64,000 nucleotides of DNA from Trichostrongylus colubriformis. Its lineage: Eukaryota > Nematoda > Chromadorea > Rhabditida > Trichostrongylidae. The DNA is taken from positions 11,143,501 to 11,207,500 of the forward strand of contig OZ022256.1 of the NCBI GenBank assembly GCA_963978905.1, written 5' to 3'. This document shows positions 43,993 to 57,657 of this stretch, piece by piece. Each line of letters begins with the position of its first letter. Position 1 is the stretch's first letter. The notes below the pieces were generated by a model that worked only from the letters and a program-made list of their open reading frames with translations, did no database searches and was not told where the DNA came from. Both the position numbers and the translations under genes were made by a program.

Positions 43993-44284
43993 CTGAGAGC
44001 AGCTACCACACGTTTTTGGGCACATACGTCTCACTTGTTCGCCAAGAATATCGTCCGCACAATATTTCGCGTAATTATTCGCACAGAAACCGTTCAGCAT
44101 CATGTCTTCGCACTTCTGAAACGATTTCGCTGTGATTCAAATGATGAATTTGCAGCGGCGACTATTTCCTAAAATCTCACTTATGATGTATTACTAATTG
44201 AGCAAATGTCACCTGAGCAGCCATTACTCCTTCTTGAGTGAAGGCATTGAGAGCAATAAAAGCGATGAGCACGTAGAAAAGCAT
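43990..44284 (-). CDS. Secreted ShKT-domain peptide, array copy 1
   Basis: A two-exon gene. Exon 1 (44284 to 44213, 24 codons) starts with ATG and encodes a classic signal peptide: hydrophobic core LFYVLIAFIALNAF and a small-residue Ala-Ala just before the exon end. The intron (44212-44116, 97 nt) has GT-AG ends with acceptor TTTCAG and is in phase 0. Exon 2 (44115 to 43990, 41 codons plus TAA) is the mature domain: six cysteines spaced C-x8-C-x7-C-x12-C-x3-C-x2-C, with an acidic ED after the first and a CPKTCGSC end. This matches the ShKT family (Pfam PF01549), which folds with three disulfides. Nematodes secrete many such peptides, and some members of the family bind potassium channels; the target of this one is unknown. 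Predicted precursor 65 residues, secreted. Splicing is inferred. Confidence 0.8.
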
Positions 44285-44326
44285 CCTTGTTTCTGTTGCA
44301 AGACTGTAGCTTCGACAACATCCATT

Positions 44327-44335
44327 CCTTATATA
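44327..44335 (-). promoter_or_regulatory. TATA box of the ShK gene (unit 1)
   Basis: TATATAAGG on the minus strand, 43 bp upstream of the ATG, predicts transcription starting about 15-25 nt before the ATG. A CTTGCAACAG motif 8 nt before the ATG could be a spliced-leader acceptor, but would leave an outron of only a few bases. The same box recurs in every unit and in both pseudogene copies near 31585 and 32235. Confidence 0.6.
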
Positions 44336-46368
44336 CAGCAACAAACGTGCTGCTTTGCAAGAATGAGGCTAATCGTCGGATTTGTTTGTTACACCACAGT
44401 ATAAAGCAAATAGAGAACTTCGTTATTCGTCCACTGTCGAAAATCAACAATTAGGGCACATGTAACAATGCACCTACCCCCGACATTCCCATGATTGTGG
44501 AAGTGCGCCTAATGGCGGCGCTCTGGGTACTGAATATTTGTTATGTAATTGTCAATGGATACTGACATATGCACGAGTTTATGTCCTTGAATGAGCGAAG
44601 CTCAAGCTCTCAAAGAAAATAACACTGGAAATTTTTGTGAAGTCAGTGATTAGGCTCAATTTATCCTGGCGAATTTTGCGAACAAGACTCATCGAACGTG
44701 GTGTTGTCCATTCTAGACAACGAACCATGCACTGCAATGTTCACCAGAATATAACCTATGAAGGTTTCACGGCAAAATGAATGAGCTAAAGTTCTCAAAG
44801 TAATTCTACATACTACCGCCGATGCGTCTTCTCAATGAGTATTCTATGAAGAATGGACATTTCGAATAACCATGTATTTATTACATTCAGGATCCAAAAT
44901 AAACTACCCAACATTTCACTTTCATTCGCCTTGAATTGCAGTTTCTATAACACAGTTGTACATAGAGTGATACCGTATTTCGGTGCTTCCTGGATAGAGA
45001 AAATGCTACAAATGTTTTGATTTTCATGCCTCTTCATTTTCTCTGTACCTCTATCCAGAACCGGTACGAGAAGCCATAGAAATATGTAGAAGACAGCAAG
45101 CGGATTCTCATGGCAACGTAATCACCAACAGTGTTCAATGTATTGGGTTGTATATGTAATTAATTCTTTTGTTTTTTTTTTATTCTCTTTATTTCACAAC
45201 ATTGTGTTCGTCATTTGTCAAAACGTATGTACGTTCTTGATACAGCTTTTTGTGCCCTAAAAAACTATGTCACTCGTTTACGAATTATATGAGTGTTTAT
45301 CATTTCAACATTTAGAATTGGAACGCGGCAAAAATCTGCACTTTCAGCATCTCCTCTTTTTCGCATACCATCGATCTTTTATCAAACAATTTATTTTACC
45401 AAAAACCTTGATTATAACAATAAACTGATCATTGATGTATTATACCCCATGTACAATTCGACATGGTACCTTCTGACGTTCAATGATATGCAGGTGTTGA
45501 AGGTGTGGGCCTTTTCCTTCCGGGTATTTCTCTTCTAAACATCGAAAATATTAAGTAAATAAATGATTCAGAAAACAAGCAGCAACGTTCATGTAAAGCA
45601 GAAAAGCTCTATCGAATGCAAATGTACATTTCGTCGTGCAATAAAGAGAGACATAAAAAGGAAAAGGAAACCTACCGCGAAAATCTAAACCTAAGTACTA
45701 CCTCTCACCTAACCATTCTAGGCTAATCCATGAACCAACGCTGAAATTCTTTGGTAATTATCCTCCATCATATTTTATAACCAATATATTTATTTCTATT
45801 AATGCATCAATAATATAAGCCCTAATGAATTCCTTTTTATATCATCGGTCCATCAACACTTCTACCATCTCCCTTAGGTTCACTCTGTAAGGTTCAAACA
45901 AAATGCACGTGTTAGCTATTTCAAGTGTTTCGGTGTAAATAATCGCACCTTTGGTTTTAGTTGCTATATCTGTATTGCTATGAGGGATCCTGACCTGAAC
46001 CAGCCACTGGAAGCAATTCCAGAATGAAAAATCAATTATTTAAATCCTCAGAGGGTCTCTTTATAGTACAAGCAAAACTATCAACAGAACTCCAAGCAAA
46101 ATCCAAAATGGCATCTCAAGAAATTAAAAAATAATCGACATAAACATTTTGATTTCTGCACAATACCAGCACCCACACAATACCATTCATGGCACTTGAC
46201 GAACGGAACAGCACGTAATAAGCACTGTAAGCGATGAGATACCGAAAATTCCATTATCCATCCATCTAACCCGACAAATAAACGCGAACAAAGCAAAAAT
46301 ACGGCGAAATCCGAAGATTGTACGTTATAGAACACCGAAATCTTATCCTTAAAGCTCTTCGTACAAAT

Positions 46369-46498
46369 AAAGTGTGCAGTCGCACACTTTACTTTTCACC
46401 GTATTCTATGCCTTTCTCATTTGAAAGGCATACAGCACTTTTGTGCTAGTGAAAGCCACCAGTGGTGGCAGCCCATAGAAAAGCAAAGCCACCGGTGG
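46369..46498. repeat. Cluster of five short hairpins at the unit end (unit 1)
   Basis: Within 130 bp: AAAGTGTGC/GCACACTTT (46369-46390), ATGCCTTTC/GAAAGGCAT (46408-46431), AGCAC/GTGCT (46434-46447), GCCACC/GGTGGC (46455-46469) and the palindrome CCACCGGTGG (46489-46498). It recurs in units 2-6. Units 4 and 6 carry substitutions that weaken the second and fourth stems. Function unknown. Confidence 0.8.
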
Positions 46499-47332
46499 TA
46501 TTTGTTTCTTCGGCTGTGTGCGCTCCACTAACCAACACTCAGACTTTGGTAAAAGTGCAGCCTACTGGCTCTGGATAGATCTATCTAACTACGGCGGGAG
46601 CTGTGATATCCCAATAATGCTAAAATGTGCCTTTGAAGACACACTCCGCCATAATCATATTAGCTATCGAACTCGCTTTTGTAGGTAGATACTGTGGTAG
46701 CCATCCGGGCTTTACTCTTTTAGCGCCGCCATTGCACGTCCTCACAGCGTCAAGCCCGCTCGAATCCTCTCTGATACCGCCCACCCACTATGAACCACAC
46801 TTGGTATTAGATATAGCATTTTATAACGTGGCGTTTACGTGACAAAGGAGGCTTACCAGTGGTGATGATATAATAAGATAAGCCACAAATTGCTATGGTT
46901 AAGGTAACGTCAGCAGGGCAATACAAGTGATATCGTTGAATTGTGAGTGACACCATCAAGTAGTTCCCTCCACGCTACATTTCTCGTGCAAGGTCTGTAG
47001 TCAGGCAGTCTCGTATTCGGTAATGTCATGGGTTTTCGTTCGTTTTCTTCTCTCTCTGTTAAGTAAGTAAGATTTTGTGTTTTACTGTTTTTTATTTTTG
47101 TAAAATACTCCTTAAAATGTTGCCGCTATGTCATTGGTTAATGTATTTTTCTCTAATTGAAACACTTTCCCGAACTCAGAATAGTTCACAACAGGCCAGC
47201 GTCGAATTTGCCCGAGAAGTGGACTACAAGAGTTTGCGCTTTGCAATTTTCCTCCTTACCGGATCAGACTACTTCTCTAAAGTGGGTAATAGCAGTATCG
47301 ACTTTGTCGTAGAAAATTGTTGTTAATGTTTA

Positions 47333-47627
47333 TTACTGAGAGCAGCTACCACACGTTTTTGGGCACATACGTCTCACTTGTTCGCCAAGAATATCGTCCG
47401 CACAATATTTCGCGTAATTATTCGCACAGAAACCGTTCAGCATCATGTCTTCGCACTTCTGAAACGATTTCGCTGTGATTCAAATGATGAATTTGCAGCG
47501 GCGACTATTTCCTAAAATCTCACTTATGATGTATTACTAATTGAGCAAATGTCACCTGAGCAGCCATTACTCCTTCTTGAGTGAAGGCATTGAGAGCAAT
47601 AAAAGCGATGAGCACGTAGAAAAGCAT
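47333..47627 (-). CDS. Secreted ShKT-domain peptide, array copy 2
   Basis: Exon 1 47627-47556, exon 2 47458-47333, same splice sites and cysteine pattern as copy 1; no coding difference seen. Its unit differs from others at 47017 (CGGTAATGTC instead of CGGTGTTGTC) and near 49325 (CTATGTGGG), both outside the gene. Confidence 0.8.
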
Positions 47628-50600
47628 CCTTGTTTCTGTTGCAAGACTGTAGCTTCGACAACATCCATTCCTTATATACAGCAACAAACGTGCTGCTTTG
47701 CAAGAATGAGGCTAATCGTCGGATTTGTTTGTTACACCACAGTATAAAGCAAATAGAGAACTTCGTTATTCGTCCACTGTCGAAAATCAACAATTAGGGC
47801 ACATGTAACAATGCACCTACCCCCGACATTCCCATGATTGTGGAAGTGCGCCTAATGGCGGCGCTCTGGGTACTGAATATTTGTTATGTAATTGTCAATG
47901 GATACTGACATATGCACGAGTTTATGTCCTTGAATGAGCGAAGCTCAAGCTCTCAAAGAAAATAACACTGGAAATTTTTGTGAAGTCAGTGATTAGGCTC
48001 AATTTATCCTGGCGAATTTTGCGAACAAGACTCATCGAACGTGGTGTTGTCCATTCTAGACAACGAACCATGCACTGCAATGTTCACCAGAATATAACCT
48101 ATGAAGGTTTCACGGCAAAATGAATGAGCTAAAGTTCTCAAAGTAATTCTACATACTACCGCCGATGCGTCTTCTCAATGAGTATTCTATGAAGAATGGA
48201 CATTTCGAATAACCATGTATTTATTACATTCAGGATCCAAAATAAACTACCCAACATTTCACTTTCATTCGCCTTGAATTGCAGTTTCTATAACACAGTT
48301 GTACATAGAGTGATACCGTATTTCGGTGCTTCCTGGATAGAGAAAATGCTACAAATGTTTTGATTTTCATGCCTCTTCATTTTCTCTGTACCTCTATCCA
48401 GAACCGGTACGAGAAGCCATAGAAATATGTAGAAGACAGCAAGCGGATTCTCATGGCAACGTAATCACCAACAGTGTTCAATGTATTGGGTTGTATATGT
48501 AATTAATTCTTTTGTTTTTTTTTTTATTCTCTTTATTTCACAACATTGTGTTCGTCATTTGTCAAAACGTATGTACGTTCTTGATACAGCTTTTTGTGCC
48601 CTAAAAAACTATGTCACTCGTTTACGAATTATATGAGTGTTTATCATTTCAACATTTAGAATTGGAACGCGGCAAAAATCTGCACTTTCAGCATCTCCTC
48701 TTTTTCGCATACCATCGATCTTTTATCAAACAATTTATTTTACCAAAAACCTTGATTATAACAATAAACTGATCATTGATGTATTATACCCCATGTACAA
48801 TTCGACATGGTACCTTCTGACGTTCAATGATATGCAGGTGTTGAAGGTGTGGGCCTTTTCCTTCCGGGTATTTCTCTTCTAAACATCGAAAATATTAAGT
48901 AAATAAATGATTCAGAAAACAAGCAGCAACGTTCATGTAAAGCAGAAAAGCTCTATCGAATGCAAATGTACATTTCGTCGTGCAATAAAGAGAGACATAA
49001 AAAGGAAAAGGAAACCTACCGCGAAAATCTAAACCTAAGTACTACCTCTCACCTAACCATTCTAGGCTAATCCATGAACCAACGCTGAAATTCTTTGGTA
49101 ATTATCCTCCATCATATTTTATAACCAATATATTTATTTCTATTAATGCATCAATAATATAAGCCCTAATGAATTCCTTTTTATATCATCGGTCCATCAA
49201 CACTTCTACCATCTCCCTTAGGTTCACTCTGTAAGGTTCAAACAAAATGCACGTGTTAGCTATTCCAAGTGTTTCGGTGTAAATAATCGCACCTTTGGTT
49301 TTAGTTGCTATATCTGTATTGCTATGTGGGATCCTGACCTGAACCAGCCACTGGAAGCAATTCCAGAATGAAAAATCAATTATTTAAATCCTCAGAGGGT
49401 CTCTTTATAGTACAAGCAAAACTATCAACAGAACTCCAAGCAAAATCCAAAATGGCATCTCAAGAAATTAAAAAATAATCGACATAAACATTTTGATTTC
49501 TGCACAATACCAGCACCCACACAATACCATTCATGGCACTTGACGAACGGAACAGCACGTAATAAGCACTGTAAGCGATGAGATACCGAAAATTCCATTA
49601 TCCATCCATCTAACCCGACAAATAAACGCGAACAAAGCAAAAATACGGCGAAATCCGAAGATTGTACGTTATAGAACACCGAAATCTTATCCTTAAAGCT
49701 CTTCGTACAAATAAAGTGTGCAGTCGCACACTTTACTTTTCACCGTATTCTATGCCTTTCTCATTTGAAAGGCATACAGCACTTTTGTGCTAGTGAAAGC
49801 CACCAGTGGTGGCAGCCCATAGAAAAGCAAAGCCACCGGTGGTATTTGTTTCTTCGGCTGTGTGCGCTCCACTAACCAACACTCAGACTTTGGTAAAAGT
49901 GCAGCCTACTGGCTCTGGATAGATCTATCTAACTACGGCGGGAGCTGTGATATCCCAATAATGCTAAAATGTGCCTTTGAAGACACACTCCGCCATAATC
50001 ATATTAGCTATCGAACTCGCTTTTGTAGGTAGATACTGTGGTAGCCATCCGGGCTTTACTCTTTTAGCGCCGCCATTGCACGTCCTCACAGCGTCAAGCC
50101 CGCTCGAATCCTCTCTGATACCGCCCACCCACTATGAACCACACTTGGTATTAGATATAGCATTTTATAACGTGGCGTTTACGTGACAAAGGAGGCTTAC
50201 CAGTGGTGATGATATAATAAGATAAGCCACAAATTGCTATGGTTAAGGTAACGTCAGCAGGGCAATACAAGTGATATCGTTGAATTGTGAGTGACACCAT
50301 CAAGTAGTTCCCTCCACGCTACATTTCTCGTGCAAGGTCTGTAGTCAGGCAGTCTCGTATTCGGTGTTGTCATGGGTTTTCGTTCGTTTTCTTCTCTCTC
50401 TGTTAAGTAAGTAAGATTTTGTGTTTTACTGTTTTTTATTTTTGTAAAATACTCCTTAAAATGTTGCCGCTATGTCATTGGTTAATGTATTTTTCTCTAA
50501 TTGAAACACTTTCCCGAACTCAGAATAGTTCACAACAGGCCAGCGTCGAATTTGCCCGAGAAGTGGACTACAAGAGTTTGCGCTTTGCAATTTTCCTCCT

Positions 50601-50676
50601 TACCGGATCAGACTACTTCTCTAAAGTGGGTAATAGCAGTATCGACTTTGTCGTAGAAAATTGTTGTTAATGTTTA

Positions 50677-50971
50677 TTACTGAGAGCAGCTACCACACGT
50701 TTTTGGGCACATACGTCTCACTTGTTCGCCAAGAATATCGTCCGCACAATATTTCGCGTAATTATTCGCACAGAAACCGTTCAGCATCATGTCTTCGCAC
50801 TTCTGAAACGATTTCGCTGTGATTCAAATGATGAATTTGCAGCGGCGACTATTTCCTAAAATCTCACTTATGATGTATTACTAATTGAGCAAATGTCACC
50901 TGAGCAGCCATTACTCCTTCTTGAGTGAAGGCATTGAGAGCAATAAAAGCGATGAGCACGTAGAAAAGCAT
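50677..50971 (-). CDS. Secreted ShKT-domain peptide, array copy 3
   Basis: Exon 1 50971-50900, exon 2 50802-50677. No coding difference from copy 1 seen. This unit lacks one A near 52092 and has a unique CACGTCTTAGC near 52595, both non-coding for the peptide. Confidence 0.8.
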
Positions 50972-53900
50972 CCTTGTTTCTGTTGCAAGACTGTAGCTTC
51001 GACAACATCCATTCCTTATATACAGCAACAAACGTGCTGCTTTGCAAGAATGAGGCTAATCGTCGGATTTGTTTGTTACACCACAGTATAAAGCAAATAG
51101 AGAACTTCGTTATTCGTCCACTGTCGAAAATCAACAATTAGGGCACATGTAACAATGCACCTACCCCCGACATTCCCATGATTGTGGAAGTGCGCCTAAT
51201 GGCGGCGCTCTGGGTACTGAATATTTGTTATGTAATTGTCAATGGATACTGACATATGCACGAGTTTATGTCCTTGAATGAGCGAAGCTCAAGCTCTCAA
51301 AGAAAATAACACTGGAAATTTTTGTGAAGTCAGTGATTAGGCTCAATTTATCCTGGCGAATTTTGCGAACAAGACTCATCGAACGTGGTGTTGTCCATTC
51401 TAGACAACGAACCATGCACTGCAATGTTCACCAGAATATAACCTATGAAGGTTTCACGGCAAAATGAATGAGCTAAAGTTCTCAAAGTAATTCTACATAC
51501 TACCGCCGATGCGTCTTCTCAATGAGTATTCTATGAAGAATGGACATTTCGAATAACCATGTATTTATTACATTCAGGATCCAAAATAAACTACCCAACA
51601 TTTCACTTTCATTCGCCTTGAATTGCAGTTTCTATAACACAGTTGTACATAGAGTGATACCGTATTTCGGTGCTTCCTGGATAGAGAAAATGCTACAAAT
51701 GTTTTGATTTTCATGCCTCTTCATTTTCTCTGTACCTCTATCCAGAACCGGTACGAGAAGCCATAGAAATATGTAGAAGACAGCAAGCGGATTCTCATGG
51801 CAACGTAATCACCAACAGTGTTCAATGTATTGGGTTGTATATGTAATTAATTCTTTTGTTTTTTTTTTTATTCTCTTTATTTCACAACATTGTGTTCGTC
51901 ATTTGTCAAAACGTATGTACGTTCTTGATACAGCTTTTTGTGCCCTAAAAAACTATGTCACTCGTTTACGAATTATATGAGTGTTTATCATTTCAACATT
52001 TAGAATTGGAACGCGGCAAAAATCTGCACTTTCAGCATCTCCTCTTTTTCGCATACCATCGATCTTTTATCAAACAATTTATTTTACCAAAACCTTGATT
52101 ATAACAATAAACTGATCATTGATGTATTATACCCCATGTACAATTCGACATGGTACCTTCTGACGTTCAATGATATGCAGGTGTTGAAGGTGTGGGCCTT
52201 TTCCTTCCGGGTATTTCTCTTCTAAACATCGAAAATATTAAGTAAATAAATGATTCAGAAAACAAGCAGCAACGTTCATGTAAAGCAGAAAAGCTCTATC
52301 GAATGCAAATGTACATTTCGTCGTGCAATAAAGAGAGACATAAAAAGGAAAAGGAAACCTACCGCGAAAATCTAAACCTAAGTACTACCTCTCACCTAAC
52401 CATTCTAGGCTAATCCATGAACCAACGCTGAAATTCTTTGGTAATTATCCTCCATCATATTTTATAACCAATATATTTATTTCTATTAATGCATCAATAA
52501 TATAAGCCCTAATGAATTCCTTTTTATATCATCGGTCCATCAACACTTCTACCATCTCCCTTAGGTTCACTCTGTAAGGTTCAAACAAAATGCACGTCTT
52601 AGCTATTCCAAGTGTTTCGGTGTAAATAATCGCACCTTTGGTTTTAGTTGCTATATCTGTATTGCTATGAGGGATCCTGACCTGAACCAGCCACTGGAAG
52701 CAATTCCAGAATGAAAAATCAATTATTTAAATCCTCAGAGGGTCTCTTTATAGTACAAGCAAAACTATCAACAGAACTCCAAGCAAAATCCAAAATGGCA
52801 TCTCAAGAAATTAAAAAATAATCGACATAAACATTTTGATTTCTGCACAATACCAGCACCCACACAATACCATTCATGGCACTTGACGAACGGAACAGCA
52901 CGTAATAAGCACTGTAAGCGATGAGATACCGAAAATTCCATTATCCATCCATCTAACCCGACAAATAAACGCGAACAAAGCAAAAATACGGCGAAATCCG
53001 AAGATTGTACGTTATAGAACACCGAAATCTTATCCTTAAAGCTCTTCGTACAAATAAAGTGTGCAGTCGCACACTTTACTTTTCACCGTATTCTATGCCT
53101 TTCTCATTTGAAAGGCATACAGCACTTTTGTGCTAGTGAAAGCCACCAGTGGTGGCAGCCCATAGAAAAGCAAAGCCACCGGTGGTATTTGTTTCTTCGG
53201 CTGTGTGCGCTCCACTAACCAACACTCAGACTTTGGTAAAAGTGCAGCCTACTGGCTCTGGATAGATCTATCTAACTACGGCGGGAGCTGTGATATCCCA
53301 ATAATGCTAAAATGTGCCTTTGAAGACACACTCCGCCATAATCATATTAGCTATCGAACTCGCTTTTGTAGGTAGATACTGTGGTAGCCATCCGGGCTTT
53401 ACTCTTTTAGCGCCGCCATTGCACGTCCTCACAGCGTCAAGCCCGCTCGAATCCTCTCTGATACCGCCCACCCACTATGAACCACACTTGGTATTAGATA
53501 TAGCATTTTATAACGTGGCGTTTACGTGACAAAGGAGGCTTACCAGTGGTGATGATATAATAAGATAAGCCACAAATTGCTATGGTTAAGGTAACGTCAG
53601 CAGGGCAATACAAGTGATATCGTTGAATTGTGAGTGACACCATCAAGTAGTTCCCTCCACGCTACATTTCTCGTGCAAGGTCTGTAGTCAGGCAGTCTCG
53701 TATTCGGTGTTGTCATGGGTTTTCGTTCGTTTTCTTCTCTCTCTGTTAAGTAAGTAAGATTTTGTGTTTTACTGTTTTTTATTTTTGTAAAATACTCCTT
53801 AAAATGTTGCCGCTATGTCATTGGTTAATGTATTTTTCTCTAATTGAAACACTTTCCCGAACTCAGAATAGTTCACAACAGGCCAGCGTCGAATTTGCCC

Positions 53901-54019
53901 GAGAAGTGGACTACAAGAGTTTGCGCTTTGCAATTTTCCTCCTTACCGGATCAGACTACTTCTCTAAAGTGGGTAATAGCAGTATCGACTTTGTCGTAGA
54001 AAATTGTTGTTAATGTTTA

Positions 54020-54314
54020 TTACTGAGAGCAGCTACCACACGTTTTTGGGCACATACGTCTCACTTGTTCGCCAAGAATATCGTCCGCACAATATTTCGC
54101 GTAATTATTCGCACAGAAACCGTTCAGCATCATGTCTTCGCACTTCTGAAACGATTTCGCTGTGATTCAAATGATGAATTTGCAGCGGCGACTATTTCCT
54201 AAAATCTCACTTATGATGTATTACTAATTGAGCAAATGTCACCTGAGCAGCCATTACTCCTTCTTGAGTGAAGGCATTGAGAGCAATAAAAGCGATGAGC
54301 ACGTAGAAAAGCAT
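54020..54314 (-). CDS. Secreted ShKT-domain peptide, array copy 4
   Basis: Exon 1 54314-54243, exon 2 54145-54020. No coding difference seen. Its unit shares three substitutions with unit 6 (56039, 56441, 56486) that unit 5 lacks. Confidence 0.8.
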
Positions 54315-57300
54315 CCTTGTTTCTGTTGCAAGACTGTAGCTTCGACAACATCCATTCCTTATATACAGCAACAAACGTGCTGCTTTGCAAGAATGAGGCT
54401 AATCGTCGGATTTGTTTGTTACACCACAGTATAAAGCAAATAGAGAACTTCGTTATTCGTCCACTGTCGAAAATCAACAATTAGGGCACATGTAACAATG
54501 CACCTACCCCCGACATTCCCATGATTGTGGAAGTGCGCCTAATGGCGGCGCTCTGGGTACTGAATATTTGTTATGTAATTGTCAATGGATACTGACATAT
54601 GCACGAGTTTATGTCCTTGAATGAGCGAAGCTCAAGCTCTCAAAGAAAATAACACTGGAAATTTTTGTGAAGTCAGTGATTAGGCTCAATTTATCCTGGC
54701 GAATTTTGCGAACAAGACTCATCGAACGTGGTGTTGTCCATTCTAGACAACGAACCATGCACTGCAATGTTCACCAGAATATAACCTATGAAGGTTTCAC
54801 GGCAAAATGAATGAGCTAAAGTTCTCAAAGTAATTCTACATACTACCGCCGATGCGTCTTCTCAATGAGTATTCTATGAAGAATGGACATTTCGAATAAC
54901 CATGTATTTATTACATTCAGGATCCAAAATAAACTACCCAACATTTCACTTTCATTCGCCTTGAATTGCAGTTTCTATAACACAGTTGTACATAGAGTGA
55001 TACCGTATTTCGGTGCTTCCTGGATAGAGAAAATGCTACAAATGTTTTGATTTTCATGCCTCTTCATTTTCTCTGTACCTCTATCCAGAACCGGTACGAG
55101 AAGCCATAGAAATATGTAGAAGACAGCAAGCGGATTCTCATGGCAACGTAATCACCAACAGTGTTCAATGTATTGGGTTGTATATGTAATTAATTCTTTT
55201 GTTTTTTTTTTATTCTCTTTATTTCACAACATTGTGTTCGTCATTTGTCAAAACGTATGTACGTTCTTGATACAGCTTTTTGTGCCCTAAAAAACTATGT
55301 CACTCGTTTACGAATTATATGAGTGTTTATCATTTCAACATTTAGAATTGGAACGCGGCAAAAATCTGCACTTTCAGCATCTCCTCTTTTTCGCATACCA
55401 TCGATCTTTTATCAAACAATTTATTTTACCAAAAACCTTGATTATAACAATAAACTGATCATTGATGTATTATACCCCATGTACAATTCGACATGGTACC
55501 TTCTGACGTTCAATGATATGCAGGTGTTGAAGGTGTGGGCCTTTTCCTTCCGGGTATTTCTCTTCTAAACATCGAAAATATTAAGTAAATAAATGATTCA
55601 GAAAACAAGCAGCAACGTTCATGTAAAGCAGAAAAGCTCTATCGAATGCAAATGTACATTTCGTCGTGCAATAAAGAGAGACATAAAAAGGAAAAGGAAA
55701 CCTACCGCGAAAATCTAAACCTAAGTACTACCTCTCACCTAACCATTCTAGGCTAATCCATGAACCAACGCTGAAATTCTTTGGTAATTATCCTCCATCA
55801 TATTTTATAACCAATATATTTATTTCTATTAATGCATCAATAATATAAGCCCTAATGAATTCCTTTTTATATCATCGGTCCATCAACACTTCTACCATCT
55901 CCCTTAGGTTCACTCTGTAAGGTTCAAACAAAATGCACGTGTTAGCTATTCCAAGTGTTTCGGTGTAAATAATCGCACCTTTGGTTTTAGTTGCTATATC
56001 TGTATTGCTATGAGGGATCCTGACCTGAACCAGCCACTAGAAGCAATTCCAGAATGAAAAATCAATTATTTAAATCCTCAGAGGGTCTCTTTATAGTACA
56101 AGCAAAACTATCAACAGAACTCCAAGCAAAATCCAAAATGGCATCTCAAGAAATTAAAAAATAATCGACATAAACATTTTGATTTCTGCACAATACCAGC
56201 ACCCACACAATACCATTCATGGCACTTGACGAACGGAACAGCACGTAATAAGCACTGTAAGCGATGAGATACCGAAAATTCCATTATCCATCCATCTAAC
56301 CCGACAAATAAACGCGAACAAAGCAAAAATACGGCGAAATCCGAAGATTGTACGTTATAGAACACCGAAATCTTATCCTTAAAGCTCTTCGTACAAATAA
56401 AGTGTGCAGTCGCACACTTTACTTTTCACCGTATTCTATGACTTTCTCATTTGAAAGGCCTACAGCACTTTTGTGCTAGTGAAAGTCACCAGTGGTGGCA
56501 GCCCATAGAAAAGCAAAGCCACCGGTGGTATTTGTTTCTTCGGCTGTGTGCGCTCCACTAACCAACACTCAGACTTTGGTAAAAGTGCAGCCTACTGGCT
56601 CTGGATAGATCTATCTAACTACGGCGGGAGCTGTGATATCCCAATAATGCTAAAATGTGCCTTTGAAGACACACTCCGCCATAATCATATTAGCTATCGA
56701 ACTCGCTTTTGTAGGTAGATACTGTGGTAGCCATCCGGGCTTTACTCTTTTAGCGCCGCCATTGCACGTCCTCACAGCGTCAAGCCCGCTCGAATCCTCT
56801 CTGATACCGCCCACCCACTATGAACCACACTTGGTATTAGATATAGCATTTTATAACGTGGCGTTTACGTGACAAAGGAGGCTTACCAGTGGTGATGATA
56901 TAATAAGATAAGCCACAAATTGCTATGGTTAAGGTAACGTCAGCAGGGCAATACAAGTGATATCGTTGAATTGTGAGTGACACCATCAAGTAGTTCCCTC
57001 CACGCTACATTTCTCGTGCAAGGTCTGTAGTCAGGCAGTCTCGTATTCGGTGTTGTCATGGGTTTTCGTTCGTTTTCTTCTCTCTCTGTTAAGTAAGTAA
57101 GATTTTGTGTTTTACTGTTTTTTATTTTTGTAAAATACTCCTTAAAATGTTGCCGCTATGTCATTGGTTAATGTATTTTTCTCTAATTGAAACACTTTCC
57201 CGAACTCAGAATAGTTCACAACAGGCCAGCGTCGAATTTGCCCGAGAAGTGGACTACAAGAGTTTGCGCTTTGCAATTTTCCTCCTTACCGGATCAGACT

Positions 57301-57362
57301 ACTTCTCTAAAGTGGGTAATAGCCGTATCGACTTTGTCGTAGAAAATTGTTGTTAATGTTTA

Positions 57363-57657
57363 TTACTGAGAGCAGCTACCACACGTTTTTGGGCACATAC
57401 GTCTCACTTGTTCGCCAAGAATATCGTCCGCACAATATTTCGCGTAATTATTCGCACAGAAACCGTTCAGCATCATGTCTTCGCACTTCTGAAACGATTT
57501 CGCTGTGATTCAAATGATGAATTTGCAGCGGCGACTATTTCCTAAAATCTCACTTATGATGTATTACTAATTGAGCAAATGTCACCTGAGCAGCCATTAC
57601 TCCTTCTTGAGTGAAGGCATTGAGAGCAATAAAAGCGATGAGCACGTAGAAAAGCAT
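57363..57657 (-). CDS. Secreted ShKT-domain peptide, array copy 5
   Basis: Exon 1 57657-57586, exon 2 57488-57363. No coding difference seen. Private substitutions in its unit are at 57324 (AGCCGTATCG), near 58192 (CTACCACCGATG) and near 58285 (CCCAAAATTT), all outside the gene. Confidence 0.8.

Noticed and set aside
44285..44310. Spliced-leader acceptor just before the ShK ATG
   Set aside because: A CAG lies 8 nt upstream of the ATG, but with the TATA box so near, the outron would be only a few bases long. Left as a note rather than a feature.
44181..44450. 89-codon minus-strand frame overlapping ShK exon 1
   Set aside because: It runs across the TATA box and exon 1 in the wrong frame, with no signal peptide.
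45293..45538. 81-codon plus-strand frame repeated in most units
   Set aside because: Broken in unit 3 by a one-base deletion and not conserved in relic segment A; no motif.
46081..46335. Cysteine-rich 84-codon minus-strand frame in each unit, as a second secreted peptide
   Set aside because: No signal peptide, no regular cysteine spacing and no TATA or poly(A) context like that of the ShK gene.
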